A stretch of DNA of 64,000 bases from Reticulascus tulasneorum (lineage: Eukaryota > Ascomycota > Sordariomycetes > Glomerellales > Reticulascaceae), in contig LSAX01000006.1 in NCBI GenBank assembly GCA_001557505.1, forward strand, positions 868,001 through 932,000. The letters are read 5' to 3'. The notes beneath the pieces were generated by a model. It saw only the letters and a program-made list of their open reading frames with translations. It made no database searches and was not told the DNA's origin. Shown piece after piece: positions 33,353 through 46,059 of the stretch; the stretch's first letter is position 1; each line of letters begins with the position of its first letter. The translations under genes and the position numbers were made by a program.

Positions 33353-34070
33353 ATGGCCGCCAAATTCGCTCTCTCTGTGCTTGTCCTTATGATACAGACT
33401 CACAGTGTCATTGCCGCCGGAATACTGAATTCAAGGCCTGCTCCACCTAATAACTTTAGTATATATGCCTACGGGTATGGTATACCTGGACTAGCGATAT
33501 TCTTCGGCAATGGAAAGGCCTTTTTAGCAACCATCGGTGCTGCAAATGATTCAGAGACCCTTGTTCCAGTTTTATGTGAGCAACTCCATACAAGCATATA
33601 TGTTCCAGCGGTATGTCATGCTAAGCTGTTTCCTCGTAGTCAGACCGACACCGGCTATCAATCCCACCTACACTTTGACGGCCATTCCCAACACCACATC
33701 TAGTGTCGAGAATAATGCCACAATTTACTCGCCATTCGAGGCCGTATTACTTTACGTACCAAAGGCCAGCTCACCATCCAGAGAAGTCGGGTTTCTCTCA
33801 GACCTGGCCGCTGCCCCAGATGACGCCTTAATCGACGGATTCATCCTGTCTGGTGATACTTATGTCAGAGTCCTGCAACCTCGACCGGAAGGAGGAGGCA
33901 GGGTTCATTTGGCACTCTGGTGCGCATTCCCCACGGATACCCCTGGGGTATGGTCCCTCAGTTGGAACGAGACAGAGAGGCAATCAGATGGGCATATGGT
34001 TTTAATGAGAGATCGACCCCGTCAGAGTAACAGCCAGTTCGATGGGAACCCTAAATGTCGCTCCGACTAG
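33353..34070 (+). CDS. Hypothetical secreted protein
   Basis: Spliced model 33353..33575, 33640..34070, giving 217 residues. The 64-bp intron has a GTGAGC donor, CTAAG branch-like site and CGTAG acceptor and splits a Phe codon. The N-terminus is a signal peptide (AKFALSVLVLMIQTHSVIAA). The mature part begins with aromatic and Gly-rich sequence (IYAYGYGIPGLAIFFGNGKA), has four N-X-S/T sequons, and only one clear Cys pair (CAF and PKC near the end). The tail is basic (RDRPRQSNSQ). No domain recognised; size, secretion and lack of conservation marks fit an effector-like or wall-associated protein, which is inference. Confidence 0.7.
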
Positions 34071-35014
34071 CAGAGGCTTTTGGAAAATACACAGCATTGT
34101 TGCAGTATTACACTATGTGCGCTATTAATCCCTGCTTCCTTCGTATACGCCCCAAGACAGGCTCATATAGGCTGCAAAGAACATTGGCGTAAAAGAGGAG
34201 AAAATAGGGTTCGTTGAAGAACGACTGATGATGTCTTCGATGCGGTGTGTTGGTATGGAACTTTGTCCATCACATATGCTCAATGCCTATATAGATGTAG
34301 CAGGCAGCAGATGATACTCTACACCGCGGGGCGAATGGGAAACGATGAAAGGGAACGTAAGCACTAGCAGTTTACACTGCAGCTAATTATGGGTTCAAGT
34401 TAGAAAATGTTCCTGCACACACGTGATATATGTGACAATCGTATTTGATTGCAAGCTGTGCCACGGCAAGTGGCTAGAAGGCCGAGGGAACATCACGGGC
34501 TCTTACCGGCCGGCTCTCAATAAAAGTCACAACTATGGGACAAGATGACGAAAATATTGTTGAAGTAGGTAGCGTGAGTTTAGCCAGGCATATTGCCTAG
34601 GCTTTGCTGACAATAGAAAAACTCAAATACCAACTACCATACGGGAGTAAACGGGCTATTACCTGATTTGCAGATCAGATGATAAGCCCGGTCACTCAAA
34701 AGAAAGTACTCTTAGGGCTAGAATGATCTTCACCCATATCACAACAACGTGGCCCGACCAGGATCCTAAATGTTGCTTGAAACTATGATAGCAACTTAAT
34801 TCTCGCTCATTTAATGACAGGAGGACCTCCGTTGTAGCAATCAAAAGACGAGAAAAGATCATTCCAATGATAATCATATGGGTCATCAAGTCGATCGATG
34901 AATTCTCCTACTTCAATATAGAAAGTTTTTCCTTTGCAGTTGGGGTGCCTATACAAGAGAGTTCCATGTCAGTAATGCTGTAGTGCTTTAACGCTCTTAT
35001 CTATTAAAGGACGC
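34071..35014. other. Intergenic, no gene seen
   Basis: Tail-to-tail spacer between the 217-residue secreted protein and the 85-residue secreted protein. No coding frame supported. Confidence 0.5.
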
Positions 35015-35331
35015 CTACTCGAAGAAACGGCAATGTCCGGTCTCACCGCCAAATCCGCTTCTCAGGTCGATAGAGCTGATTTTATCCTCGAATTCGGAAG
35101 CGATTGGCTCTAAGAAGTTTGTGAGTAGTCGCGTTTTCGAAGTTTTGATGCGTTTGGCTTGCACATACCGCATCCTTTGTTTTTGTTTGTCCAAAACTCC
35201 TGGCATTTGCCCCCAAAGCTTTTATCCATGCAGAATTTCATATGGACTTCATCGCCTCGCGTTTCAAGGGCAGGAGCAGCGTTGACAAGGGACAAGCCTG
35301 TCAAGCTAGCGACGAGCAGCTGAAAGTACAT
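35015..35331 (-). CDS. Small secreted protein, beta/gamma-crystallin-like
   Basis: Spliced model on the complement: 35331..35169, 35109..35015, giving 85 residues. The 59-bp intron is GTATGT...CTTAG in phase 1. Signal peptide MYFQLLVASLTGLSLVNA, then a short acidic stretch ending LETRG. The mature domain carries four Cys (CMDKSFGGKCQEFW, GCEP, GHCRFF) and the strand EFEDKISSIDLRS. A Cys-Phe-Gly-Lys-Cys start, a GC turn, a D-(K/Q)-(I/V)-S-S-(I/V) strand and a terminal C-x-F-(Y/F) are what I expect of single-domain microbial beta/gamma-crystallin folds and related small secreted proteins. I give the family as a resemblance only. Three CCAAT-containing repeats lie 350-620 bp upstream of the ATG. 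Confidence 0.75.
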
Positions 35332-37944
35332 GACGATGAAAGATACTGGATGAGGGTGTTTCAGGGAAGTTGTTATGTCAAAAGTCTGTCTCTTGACTGT
35401 CTGTTTTAACTGGGAAACTGCGAAATTTATAGTTTTCGAATGCTCAGCTCTTTGTTCTCCGCCTGATCCGTGTGGAATATATGAGGCCTCTCGGAAATGT
35501 TGGTATTCACAGCCAAGGACTGCAAGAAGCAGCGTAGTTGTGCATCCCATAATACTGCCCCATGTCGTACAACCAGCCCAATCAAAGTTTTGGAAAATTT
35601 ACTTGAAGGCTGAACTGTCAATGCTCAACCTTTTATTCAACTTCTTACTTTACTCGCTGGCCACCTTCTGACATGATGTTACAGCCCGGTCGTAAATTTC
35701 TCCAATAATTTTAAGGTGACATAATCCCTGGGATTGTGACTGTACTTGGCAGGCTTCGGTCCGACTTTCTGAACTCGAATATTGACAATCCCTATCTGAT
35801 GTGACCGCAGGTCGTATATTGCCCCCAATTAGGGTCAGAGAGAATTGATGATTGGTGATAAAGCTGTCGTTGATTGATCTTGGTCTGACGTCTGCCTAGT
35901 TCACCGACAGCCACTACATAATATCACGTCCAGGTCGTATTTGCCTCCAATCGGTGAAAAGTGGCATAGATCCAAAGGAACTGACTGGTACGTGTTAATT
36001 TTAACCCGCGCTCTCATTTACTGTTCAAACCTAGCTGGCCTGTCACGGTACTGTCGGTATCTTCGTCTACTCTGGTTTAGAGAGAAATGATACTTAGAGA
36101 TCCCAATATTGTCGGCAGACTTTGGTTCTGAATCTTACAAAGTTACCCATGTGGACTCGGAGAGCCGGATGTCTTTGCCAGCATTTGCATCCTTTAACAA
36201 GGTGCAACACATCTCAAGCGTAATTTATCTTGCAAGACTTTTGGTGCCTTAACAGCCCCCAAGGCAGACTGCGCGCTATTTTGGGGCAAGGGCGGAATAT
36301 ATGATCGGTGGATGGGTGGATGGATGCATCACGTATGCTACTGAGCTCAGGGCTTCCCCAGAAACTTGTCCGCCGTATAGAGGTCGTCCGTACTATGAAA
36401 GTCGCAATAAACATCATCTCACCCATGTCATTGAAGGCTTACTTCTGCTCTTCCTTTTGGCACGCTTCGAATCCCGGCAATCCCAAACTCTGCGTGACAT
36501 CGTGTCCCTACGAATATCGCTGTACCGCAATTTGGTAGCACCTTCCAGTGCGGTCCTAACCAATTCAAATGGAACCTTGACGTTAAAGCGGTTTTGACCA
36601 TTAACTTGGACAGCCGTTGCAAAGCTCATATCAATAGAGACTTCATAAAATCATAGCGGCCTAACGTTGCCGAGTTCCTGGACGAAAGAAGCAGGTCAGC
36701 AGGACAGGCCATCGATTGCAGTTACTGTCACTCGAAGGGATAGCATTCGGAAAGGATGCATAGGAGTGGAACCTGGGTTGTAAGAGGCCCAGTTGCAAGT
36801 TCGTGCAGACGGCAGTGAACTAGACGCTGCGTCTCCTGTCCACACCACCAGCAGTTAACGTTCTCCGGCTCGTCCGCAAATCCAGCCATCTCCATCGCAG
36901 TCACTCCAGATCGAGGTAATTGTATTGACTTGCTTGTTCGGAGCTCTGAGAATGCAAGAGAGGCAGTAGGCTTCCTGCTTACACAAGGTTCCATGCATAA
37001 TTTATATCAGTCCGGTGCACCCACCGGACCTCTAAATCATGCGGCCGACCTATAAGAGGGTCGCCTGTTCTGAGTAACATCCCGAAATGGAAGGTAACGA
37101 ATAATTTCCCAAGCTCTAAATTGCACAATATCTGTTTCAAATTTTGTGGTCAAAGAACATAATTAGTCTCAACCTCGACGGGAAGGATTAGCATGTAAAA
37201 GTTATCAATCATGGTCGACACAGGGACTCGAACGAGGATTCAAACTTCGGCATAAATTTGGAAACGAGAAATGGCCTGGAGCAAATGGCTGCAGTGTAGG
37301 ACCAAACCACGTTAAGAACAAAGGTCCCACTGGAGACAGTATGCCAGTCCCCTTTAAAGCCGAAGCCTAACAAAGTGGTGCTCGGGAATCGGGATGGTGT
37401 CAAGACCATAAATCCCCCGCACGTATCATATCTACCAACGTAATACACAGCAAGGTCATCAGATCGGCAGATGTAGATTGCGGGGTACATAACCAAAGTT
37501 ACCAATCCCTACCTTGTTGGGCAGGTCAAACGAGAATAAGTGTGATACCGGCAGGTGGCACAGTGGTTCGCAGGACGCGCAAATGCAGAGCAATTCGCAC
37601 ATGCACCACCTGCCTTCATCATATATCGTATAGGCTGTACTTTCCTAGGTGACTTGAAAGGATGTAACGTTAACACGGCCGAGATAAGATATCGGCAGAT
37701 CGGAAAAGCATCACATGCATCCACTGTGGTCCACAATATATCGGCCGCTTTTCCACCGGAGCAGACATGATGATGGTCGGTCGCGGGGATGCTGCTGTGG
37801 CCCCACGGCAAGTTATCTTATTCCCGAGTTCAAAATGGCTTTCTCCGTCATTCATTTGTTCTTTTTGTAAAGTTTAATTCTTGCCAGTCGCGCCTGCTTG
37901 CCGTTTCGCACTCCTGAAAAGATTAGCAAGTGTCGCTCGTCAAC
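35332..37944. other. 2.6-kb intergenic region with upstream repeats
   Basis: Contains the promoter of the 85-residue protein (see repeat at 35688-35953) and that of the OPT transporter. Frames on the minus strand at 36,728-36,994 and 37,509-37,811 are Cys-containing and slightly protein-like but have no start/splice support or domain. Confidence 0.45.
35688..35953. repeat. Three diverged repeats of a GGTCGTA...CCAAT element, about 122 bp apart
   Basis: The string GGTCGTA(A/T)(A/T)TT followed by (C/T)(C/T)CCAAT begins at 35688, 35810 and 35933, so the spacing is 122 and 123 bp. A second shared element, CTT(C/G)GGTC(C/T)GAC or close to it, starts 66 bp into the first unit and 69 bp into the second. 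The third unit is less complete. The array lies upstream of the 85-residue secreted-protein gene and holds three CCAAT boxes in the same orientation. Confidence 0.6.
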
Positions 37945-40900
37945 ATGGCTGGGACGGATGAGATCACGGACGACGGGGTGGCGCCGGCCAAGTCGGACCA
38001 TGAAAAGAACCCACCCCGAGCCGAGCGCATTGGAGATCAGATCTCTCACGAGATGCTCGAAGTGCTGGCGCCCAATGGCGAAGGGGAGTATATCTTGGAC
38101 AAGATCAACAACATGACCGAGGACGAAGCGTTGAACATCGTAGAGGAGTCTATCAGGTTCCATGCCGATGATTGGAACTTCCCCACCGACATGAGGGACC
38201 GCATGAAGAGGCTGATGGAGGGGCCAAAGCTGTACGGTGACAACTATGACCGAGATCTGAGAATCGACGCGGTCATGATGAGGTACTCGTCTCCCTATCC
38301 AGGAGTCCGCGCCGTCGCCGAGGTCCTGGATGATACTCATGTCCCCATCGAAACCATCCGGGCTTACTTCTTGGGCATCGGCTGGGCCGTCATTGGCACA
38401 TTTATGTCGACGTTCTTCAACAGTCGATTCCCGTCCATCAGTAAGGCTAGAACAAGCTTAATTTCGCGGTCATTGACTAACCTCGATCAAAGGTTTGAGT
38501 GGCTCGGTGATCCAAATTCTGCTGTTCCCATGTGCCAAATTCCTCGAATTCATATTGCCCGACTGGGGATTCACCGCGTTTGGCGTCCGCCACTCGCTGA
38601 ATCCTGGCCCATGGACTTTCAAAGAGCAGATGTTCGCGACGATTACGTACAATATCGCAATCTACACGACGAACAGTTATGGAATGATCCTAGTCCAAAA
38701 GTCGCCTGTCTACTATGGCCAGACATTTGTCACATTTGGGTATCAGTTGATGTTGACGCTGTTCGTCCAGCTTATGGGAATGGGATTTGCTGGCTATTTG
38801 AGACGATTCAGGTCAGTATTGAGAGCCTTTCAAACCCCTCTGTATCATGCTATAAATACCTGTATTTGGGTATACTCCTGCAGCTAGATACCAAAAAACC
38901 GTGACTTGATTCTTCCGAGGTCTACGAGCAGAGTTTTAAACTGACATTCGGTTCCGAATTAGTGTATACCCGGTCAAGGCTCTGTGGCCGACGATCCTCC
39001 CTACCATTGCAATGAATCGAGCCCTGACACGGCCTGAACCAAAGGAGAATATCAATGGCTGGACCATTTCGCGGTACAGGTTCTTCTTTGTTGTGTTCGT
39101 CGGCATGTTCTTCTACTACTGGTTCCCTGGATATCTGTTCCAAGCTTTGTCTACCTGTACGTATATCATAGCTTTTGAGCCTCTCCCACAGCTGCAGATG
39201 GAACTAAACTACCACACAATCCTCGAACGTGAACAGCTTTCCCTTTATTGAGAAACGGGCTAACGAAGTACTAGTCAACTGGATGACATGGATCGCGCCA
39301 CAAAATCTCACTTTGGCAATTCTCACTGGATCCTCGTTGGGATTGGGCCTGTTCAATCCGATCACGACTTTTGACTGGAACGTCGCTACATCCTCGTATG
39401 CTGCGCTGGCCGCGCCCTTCTTCAGCACATGCACCCAGTGGCTCGGTAGTATTCTCGGCGGTCTCATCATCCTCGGCATCTACTACAACAACATGTACAA
39501 CACCAAGTACCTGCCCATCAACTCATCGTCAGCGTTTGCAAATGACGGCAAGCCGTATGTAGTACAGAAAGTCATTATCAACAACAAACTGGATGAGAAA
39601 CTGTATCAGCAATACTCGCCTCCATTCTACTCCGCCGGATACGTCTTGACAGTCGGGGCGAACTATGCCTTTTACCCAGTTTACTTTCTCTACATCATGG
39701 GCAACCAATGGATCACTGTGTCGCAAGCATATGTCGATTTCTACAAGGGACTCAGGCACGGCAAAGGCAACTATGAAGGAGCCACAGACGTACACAGCCG
39801 CTCCATGGCGAAATATAAAGAGGTTCCAGACTGGTGGTTCTTGGTTATTCTACTTGCAGCCATTGTTGTCTCTGTCATTTTCCTTAGAATATACCCGCTC
39901 GACACCCCTGTATGGCTTGTCTTCCTCATGATTGCCATCAACCTGGTCTTCGCCGTTCCACTCTCACTCTTGTCGGCAACCACGGGGACTAATCTGGGAT
40001 TGGGATCGCTGATCCAGGTCATCACCGGTTTCATTCTGCCGAACAACCCCAACGCTTTCCTTTTTGCGCAGACTCTCGGCTCCTGGGCTCTGGCTGGTTA
40101 TGGGGATAACTATGTCCAGGATCAAAAGATGGCTCATTACTGCAAGATTGCTCCGCGTTCGGTCTTCAGGAGCCAGATTGGGACGATCATCATTACTTGT
40201 TTTGTGGCTGTTGGCACGCAAGACTTCATCCTCAACAATGTTAAAGGACTCTGCACGCCAACCCAGCCCAGCAGGTTTACATGTGCCAATGATGGAGCAC
40301 CTCTGTATTCCAGCTCGCTAATGTGGGGCCTTCTCGGATCTGACCGGATGTTCAACTCGATGTACCCTCTGTTCAAATGGTGCTTCCTTATTGGAACCGG
40401 AATTGCTGTTGTGTTCTTGGTGGGACAAGGCTATGGTCCGAAGTACCTGCCTGGCGTGAGGGAGAAATTGCGCCTGAAGCTCAAGCCGCGAACGTTTGCG
40501 TTCATGGACCGGACACTCTTTCCATTTGTAGGGTCACTGCTGTGGTTGAACCCCATCCTGGTTATCCAAGGCATACAACATTGTAAGACACCCATTTCAT
40601 TTTATTTCTTGTCTTGTCCGGCAAAGCTATGGTTTTGAGTCGTGGGGCTGGAGGACTACCGCATCATATTCAGGCTATTCTCTTTGTGACATTTGCTAAC
40701 CTTGCAACTCTATAGGGGCTCCTTCCAACTTGGCGTACAAGACTCCAGGCATGATTCTATCCTTCATCTTCATGTACTGGCTGCCGCGGCATCGGCTTGC
40801 ATGGTGGGAGAAATACAACTACGTCTTGTCTGCGGCGTTGTCGGCTGGATTGGCTGTTAGCGCGCTTGTCATCTTCTTTGCCGTAGGGTACAACCCAATC

Positions 40901-41020
40901 AGTCTTAAGTGGTGGGGTAATACTGTCTCCTCATCAGGACTCGACGGTTCAAGCACTGGCGTCCTCCCAATACCTGAAAGGGGGTATTTCGGTCCTGAAA
41001 AGGGAAGTTTCCCATACTAG
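37945..41020 (+). CDS. Oligopeptide transporter, OPT family
   Basis: Spliced model 37945..38440, 38493..38811, 38963..39156, 39275..40582, 40716..41020, giving 873 residues. All four introns (52, 151, 118 and 133 bp) follow GT-AG and restore a continuous OPT protein. Marks of the family: YSSPYPGVRAVAEV after an acidic cytosolic N-terminus (residues about 1-120), the NPG motif in HSLNPGPWTFKEQ, FNWMTWIAPQNL, and about 12-14 hydrophobic helices through to the end. A GYGDNYVQDQKMAHY and NNPNAF loop is also typical. Known role: proton-coupled uptake of small peptides or glutathione-like compounds across the plasma membrane. The introns in the middle third fall within helices, as usual for fungal OPT genes. 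The gene is bordered by long spacers on both sides. Confidence 0.95.
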
Positions 41021-42935
41021 ATATCGCATCACGCCTAGTATAAAGATAGTCAGTAGGCTAGCTGGCGATACACATTTACATTGAAAGTTTGACAAGCTCT
41101 AATAAAGTCATCCTCTTGCTAAACACAGAACGAAGCGAATGAGTAACTCGAGTACTCGGGGCAAAGCGTAAAGCCTTCCAATCATGTAAACTTCCACTTG
41201 ATTTCTTAACCCTTTCCATGTACCTGCCCTGTATATCATCTTCTGCATAGTAAAAATTTCTTGGCCTTGTCGAGTGATACACTAATTCCTACGCCTTCTG
41301 ATGAGTGGCTTGTAGTTGTAAAACCCAACCCGTCCCGCGTGGATCCAGGCCTGCAAGAACCCCCCGGAGGTGGCGCAGAATCGGGACCCTTAGCAGGCCA
41401 GTGCTTCCGATACGCTTTAGCGTCAATATCTTTGTCAGCTAGCATGCATCGAGCCGGTTCTCCAACAGCCTACACTAAACTACTTTGGAATGCTGCAATG
41501 ATGTTGTGTGGAAGGGAAGTTGTAAGATCTAAGATAGGTCTCATTGCTCGCATCCCCCCCATTCTACTTCTGATAGTCTAGCCTACGTAGTACTACAAAG
41601 AATATAGCCATCTCTCAAGTTTGGATCGCGTATGCCATGGCCATACTGGTTCTTGCAAGGACGAAACTGATGAACAGCTTCCGCAAATTTTGTCCTGGTC
41701 TGGCCCATATCCGCAGTTTCTCAAAGCAGGCCGGTCCGGGCAGTCCCAAGACCATAGTGCCAAGCTCTTAAGACCCTGACTCCCCGTTCCCACGCATCTG
41801 TCGGCAATGCTTGCTTTTCGTCGAGGTCCGCCGATATCTCAGTCGTCCCCCATCCGCTCTCTCTCCCCACAGGCTGAATTGCCACAGACCCCTGGAAGGG
41901 AAGGCCGAGACCACGCAAGAGCCGCCAGCGGTGGCTGGCAGGAAGAGCGATTAATGAGAGCAATAGGTGAATTTGACGCTCACGTGGGGTGGCCATTACC
42001 AAATGAGAACAAAATTTTCCAAGGACCGTGCCGTTGGAAACGGGGACGCGCGGGGGCACCGGCCAGCCAGACAGACAGTTGACGTGCGAAAAATCTCAAC
42101 TCTGCGCTTCTGCTGATGCAAGAAACATGTCGTTCTGCAGCATCACGCATGGCATTGTGGGCCAACCACAGAGACCCGGCTTGAATCGCCTAAATTCCGC
42201 TGCCTTATCTGCTCATTGGTGTCCGACGTCGGCAGCCTTCCCAATTACACCAGGTGATTCGCCCATTCCGTATCTGAATTTACGATCTTCTCCCCTCCAC
42301 AACGAATGACGCCCTCCCCCCCGAACCACCGAGACACAATCCAGATGTAGGGGACTGTACCATTACTGATGCCGCGGCGCATAACAATGAAGGTCCTTTA
42401 TTGTTATCAGCCGTGGACTGCTCTCGCTGTAGACATTGTATCATGGCGGTACATGCCGAGCGGTGGTTGTGTTGTATCGTGTGCCCATACCAGAGAGTGT
42501 GTGCGGGGCCGATAAGGCCTCTTTTGATTCTCTCTCTTGCTGTATGGCTATTGGCGGCAGCAAATCTCAACGAGTCGGCTCGATTACTTTCATGTCATGT
42601 CTTATCGGCCCGGACACTTTAGAATAATACATACCTAGTTGGGACCATAAGTGTTGGTACATACGTACAGACCAGTATCCGCCCATGAAGAAGGGGGGGG
42701 GGGGTGGTCATGCAGCGCAGAGTGCAGGGGACCACTTTCTCCCCTCACTGAAAATTGCAAGACAGGTCTTTCGCCACTAGGTCATGATTGGACTTGGACG
42801 AAGTTCTCGTTCACTGATAGCATTGAAAAGAGCCCGCTTGCTAAGTTGACAAGTCAATTGTGTTGTCAACTGTGTTGCTATTCTTTCGTCGAGAGCATCA
42901 ACCATAATCTACGTGTGGGGATACGAGAACACGAC
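41021..42935. other. 1.9-kb intergenic region, no supported gene
   Basis: 3' flank of the OPT gene and 5' flank of the MFS gene. Includes a run of 12 G at 42693-42704. No coding frame supported. Confidence 0.5.
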
Positions 42936-44882
42936 ATGGTGAATCGCACCCATTCAGACGGCCTCTCCACCCCTCCGGACGTAGATGAGACATCTCCGTT
43001 GTTGGCAACGCAAGTTGCGAAGGCAGACTATGTAACTTTTCCAGAGTCTCCCTCAGAGGTCCATTGGAAACCCTCGAAGGGCTTCTGGTTGATCGAGACT
43101 GGTACGTCGCGCATCCTCCACAAGTTGTGGTTCACAACTGACGCGAGGGTCGATTTACAGCACTGTGGGCCAATGTGTTCCTATCCGGCTTCGATGGGAC
43201 CATCACGGCCTCAACATATGCTCTGATCAGCTCTGACTTCAGTGCTGCGAACAATGCTTCCTGGCTAACTACTTCCTACCTGATCACGTGCACCGCATTC
43301 CAGCCATTGTACGGACGCTTCTCTGATGTCTTCGGAAGACGATTATGCTTCTTCGTGTCTACTATAAGCTTCATGGCCGGCTGCCTCGGGTGTTCGGTTG
43401 CAACGACCATGTTGCAGCTAAATCTCATGAGAGCACTAACAGGATTTGGTGGCGGGGGGCTAATCACAATGGGTAAGTTACCAGGAGAATTTTGCTGGCA
43501 GAGGCATACTAAAGGGGGTTAGCAACCATAATCAACTCCGACATGATTCCTTTTCGTCATAGAGGAATGTATCAAGCAATGCAGAACATCCTCGTGGGCT
43601 TTGGCGCCATCTCAGCAGCCTCCCTAGGAGGAATCATCGCTGAGAGTATTGGCTGGAGATGGTGTTTCCTCCTCCAAGTCCCAGTGTCGTTCCTGGCATT
43701 GGTGGTCGGCTATTTCGTACTTGAGAATCCCTCAGATATCGTTCTCGAGATCACTCGGGGAGCGAGTCTTTTCTCTTCTCTAAAACACTTGGACATCTCC
43801 GGAGCCTTTGTTCTCGTTCTCGGCCTCGTTTCACAGTTGGTTGGGCTGAGCTTCGGAGGCAATGAATATTCTTGGGGTAGCATCCCAGTCGTGGGGAGCT
43901 TAGTGTCGAGTTGTGTCATCTTGACCTTGTTCGTCGTCGTGGAAGCAAAAACCTCCGCAATTCCCGTTATTCCACTCCGGATGCTGAGAGGCTGGCAGCC
44001 TGTGGCCATTCAGTTGACCAATCTCTTCGCAGGGACGGCATCGTATGCTGTGAGGACTCCCGCTTCTCTTTTTTGCCCCAATTGTTGCTGACAAGTCTCT
44101 CCTAGTATATGTTTATGATCCCATTATATTTCCAGGCTGTTCGAGGCGACACGCCGTCGGCTGCAGGTGTTCGACTCATGATTCCGGCCCTCGCAACGCC
44201 AATAGGAGGTGTTATCGCTGGATATCTGATGCATTATGGGTATCGTCTCTCGATTAATATTCGCGCGGGTACTGCAATGATGCTTCTCGGAAACGTTCTG
44301 GCGGCGACTCTGGGTACGCACGGCTCTCGGTGGAAGGAGTTTTTCTATTTGCTTCCCGCAAATCTGGGATTGGGGCTCACAAATCCGAGCGTCCTGTTTG
44401 GTTTCGTGTCATTATTCGAACACAGAGGTAATTAACAAGACCCGGTCAGTTTCTCGAATCCAAAAGCTTACCTTTTCTAGAACAAGCTGTGGCCACTTCC
44501 ACAGTATACTTGATTCGATCTATGGGCACGATATATGGTGTGACCCTCACATCTGCGGTGGTCCAGAATGTGCTCGCATGGAAGTTGCCGGGAGCCTTGG
44601 GAGATGCAGCCAGCGATGAGGTAAGTTTCGACGGCTCGATGGCATCAAGATTGACCGTTTTGTACTACCGACTGACTTACGCATCTGCAGATAATCGAGA
44701 AACTGAGACGCTCCATCTTCGCTCTTGGTGATCTCCCACCAGAACTCCAGGCCGCAGCGCGAGGGGTGTACGGCGATGCCCTGCGGATTGCATTTCTCGT
44801 GTCAAGTGGTTTTGCGCTGCTCTCGTTCGTCTTCTCCTGGGGAGTCAAGTCAGGAAGCTTGAAACGCAAGTCACCTTGCTAA
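42936..44882 (+). CDS. MFS transporter, DHA2/Vba-like
   Basis: Spliced model 42936..43101, 43161..43472, 43523..44049, 44106..44427, 44481..44620, 44691..44882, giving 552 residues; five introns of 50-70 bp, all GT-AG. The first helix has GFDGTITASTYALISSDF, the charged loop GRFSDVFGRRLCF is the MFS A motif, and GFGGGGLITM with RHRGMYQAMQN follow. I count 14 hydrophobic segments. The acidic head carries ETSPLLATQ, a dileucine-like vacuolar sorting motif. This pattern is that of Fnx1/Vba-type vacuolar basic amino acid transporters and related drug:proton antiporters of the DHA2 branch. Substrate cannot be read from sequence. It sits between the OPT transporter and the HET gene without evident linkage. 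Confidence 0.92.
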
Positions 44883-46059
44883 ACTGCCTTCGTAACTGGG
44901 GCGGCTGTGCAGGGCAGCTGCCGCCGCAGACCGAATAAAGACCGGGTTGGACTCCCTGAATGACTTCAATGCGGTCTGAAAGATATAGAGAAAGAGTGAC
45001 AGAAAAGGTTGTCAAATGGAAGCATGTCGTCGTAATCGTAGCATGAAAGAGTCCAAGAAGGACCTCGGATATATCCCGAAACTTGGTGGTGTTTAGTCGG
45101 CAAAGGGCAGACTTATGAACAAATTCAATTCGAAAATATGCCAAAAGACAAATGCCACAAAGATTGTAGGACTTGATGCTTGATATGTGATCGAGAATGG
45201 ATGCAGAGAGGGGGTTCCAACTTTTGCCAGAATTGTAGAGTACAGTTGTTGTTGTCGTTCGGATGAATCCCGAAATGGCGTGCGATGCTTATCGATTGCG
45301 ACATGGATTGCGACAACGTCGCTAGCAATTGCGCTTGAGGATTTCCTCCAAAGCAACCACATCACGTGTTCAGAACCATCAATTGTAAACGTTCATGGCT
45401 TGATATATCAGTTGAAGAGGTCAATAGATTACCAATAAACTTCAGGATTACTTCGGCAGTTTGAACCAAGAAGTTCATGATGTTAGAATGGGGCTCCGGG
45501 ACAGTGTGCAAATGTTGCATTGCGGTATAAGACCTTGTACAAATCACCACGTACTTCAAAGACGCCGATTTTCAACCACAGGCATGACTAAAGACTACAA
45601 GGCCGTCGCTTGTGCTCTCCAGACGGGTCTTGGGGGCAATCGAGGCGTGCTCAGTGCGGGAATGACGTTGGTTGGTTGAACTAACCCCAGTCTGCTCTGG
45701 TGTATGTCATGCTGCTTGCGTGGAGTGTGGACGATCCCAAGGGCCCGCACTGCTCATACGAAGCTGAAATGGCATTAGTACTCAGGCAGGACGTATCGCC
45801 AGATATAGGGAAGATGGCTCATGGCCAACATGCACTGACCACGTATTAAGTAAGCAAGAAAGAGGCGCCGCCACATCAGAGGCAACATCATGTGCTTCAG
45901 CTCATGGCGGACTTCAGCCGCAGATGCGCATCTCAAACTCGACTCAGATATAGAACGATTTCGTACCAAGTGTGTCAAATTACCCATATCTGATAGGCTT
46001 TAGCAGAGATTTTGATCGCGGATTTCAATTGTCACACTCTCTTGTCAACAGTGGCCACG
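44883..46059. other. Intergenic, no gene seen
   Basis: Spacer between the MFS gene and the HET-domain gene. No coding frame supported. Confidence 0.5.

Noticed and set aside
36728..36994. Cys-containing 88-residue minus-strand frame
   Set aside because: No signal peptide, domain or splice pattern; likely chance.
37209..37290. tRNA-like 3' end on the minus strand (GTTCGAGTCC then TGTGTCGACCA)
   Set aside because: No matching 5' acceptor half, and the T-arm stem does not pair.
37509..37811. CANC...CATC zinc-finger-like frame on the minus strand
   Set aside because: Only two CxxC pairs in a short frame lacking a supported start and partner exons.
41236..41445. 69-residue minus-strand frame after the OPT gene
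   Set aside because: Low complexity, no conserved feature; lies in the 3' flank.
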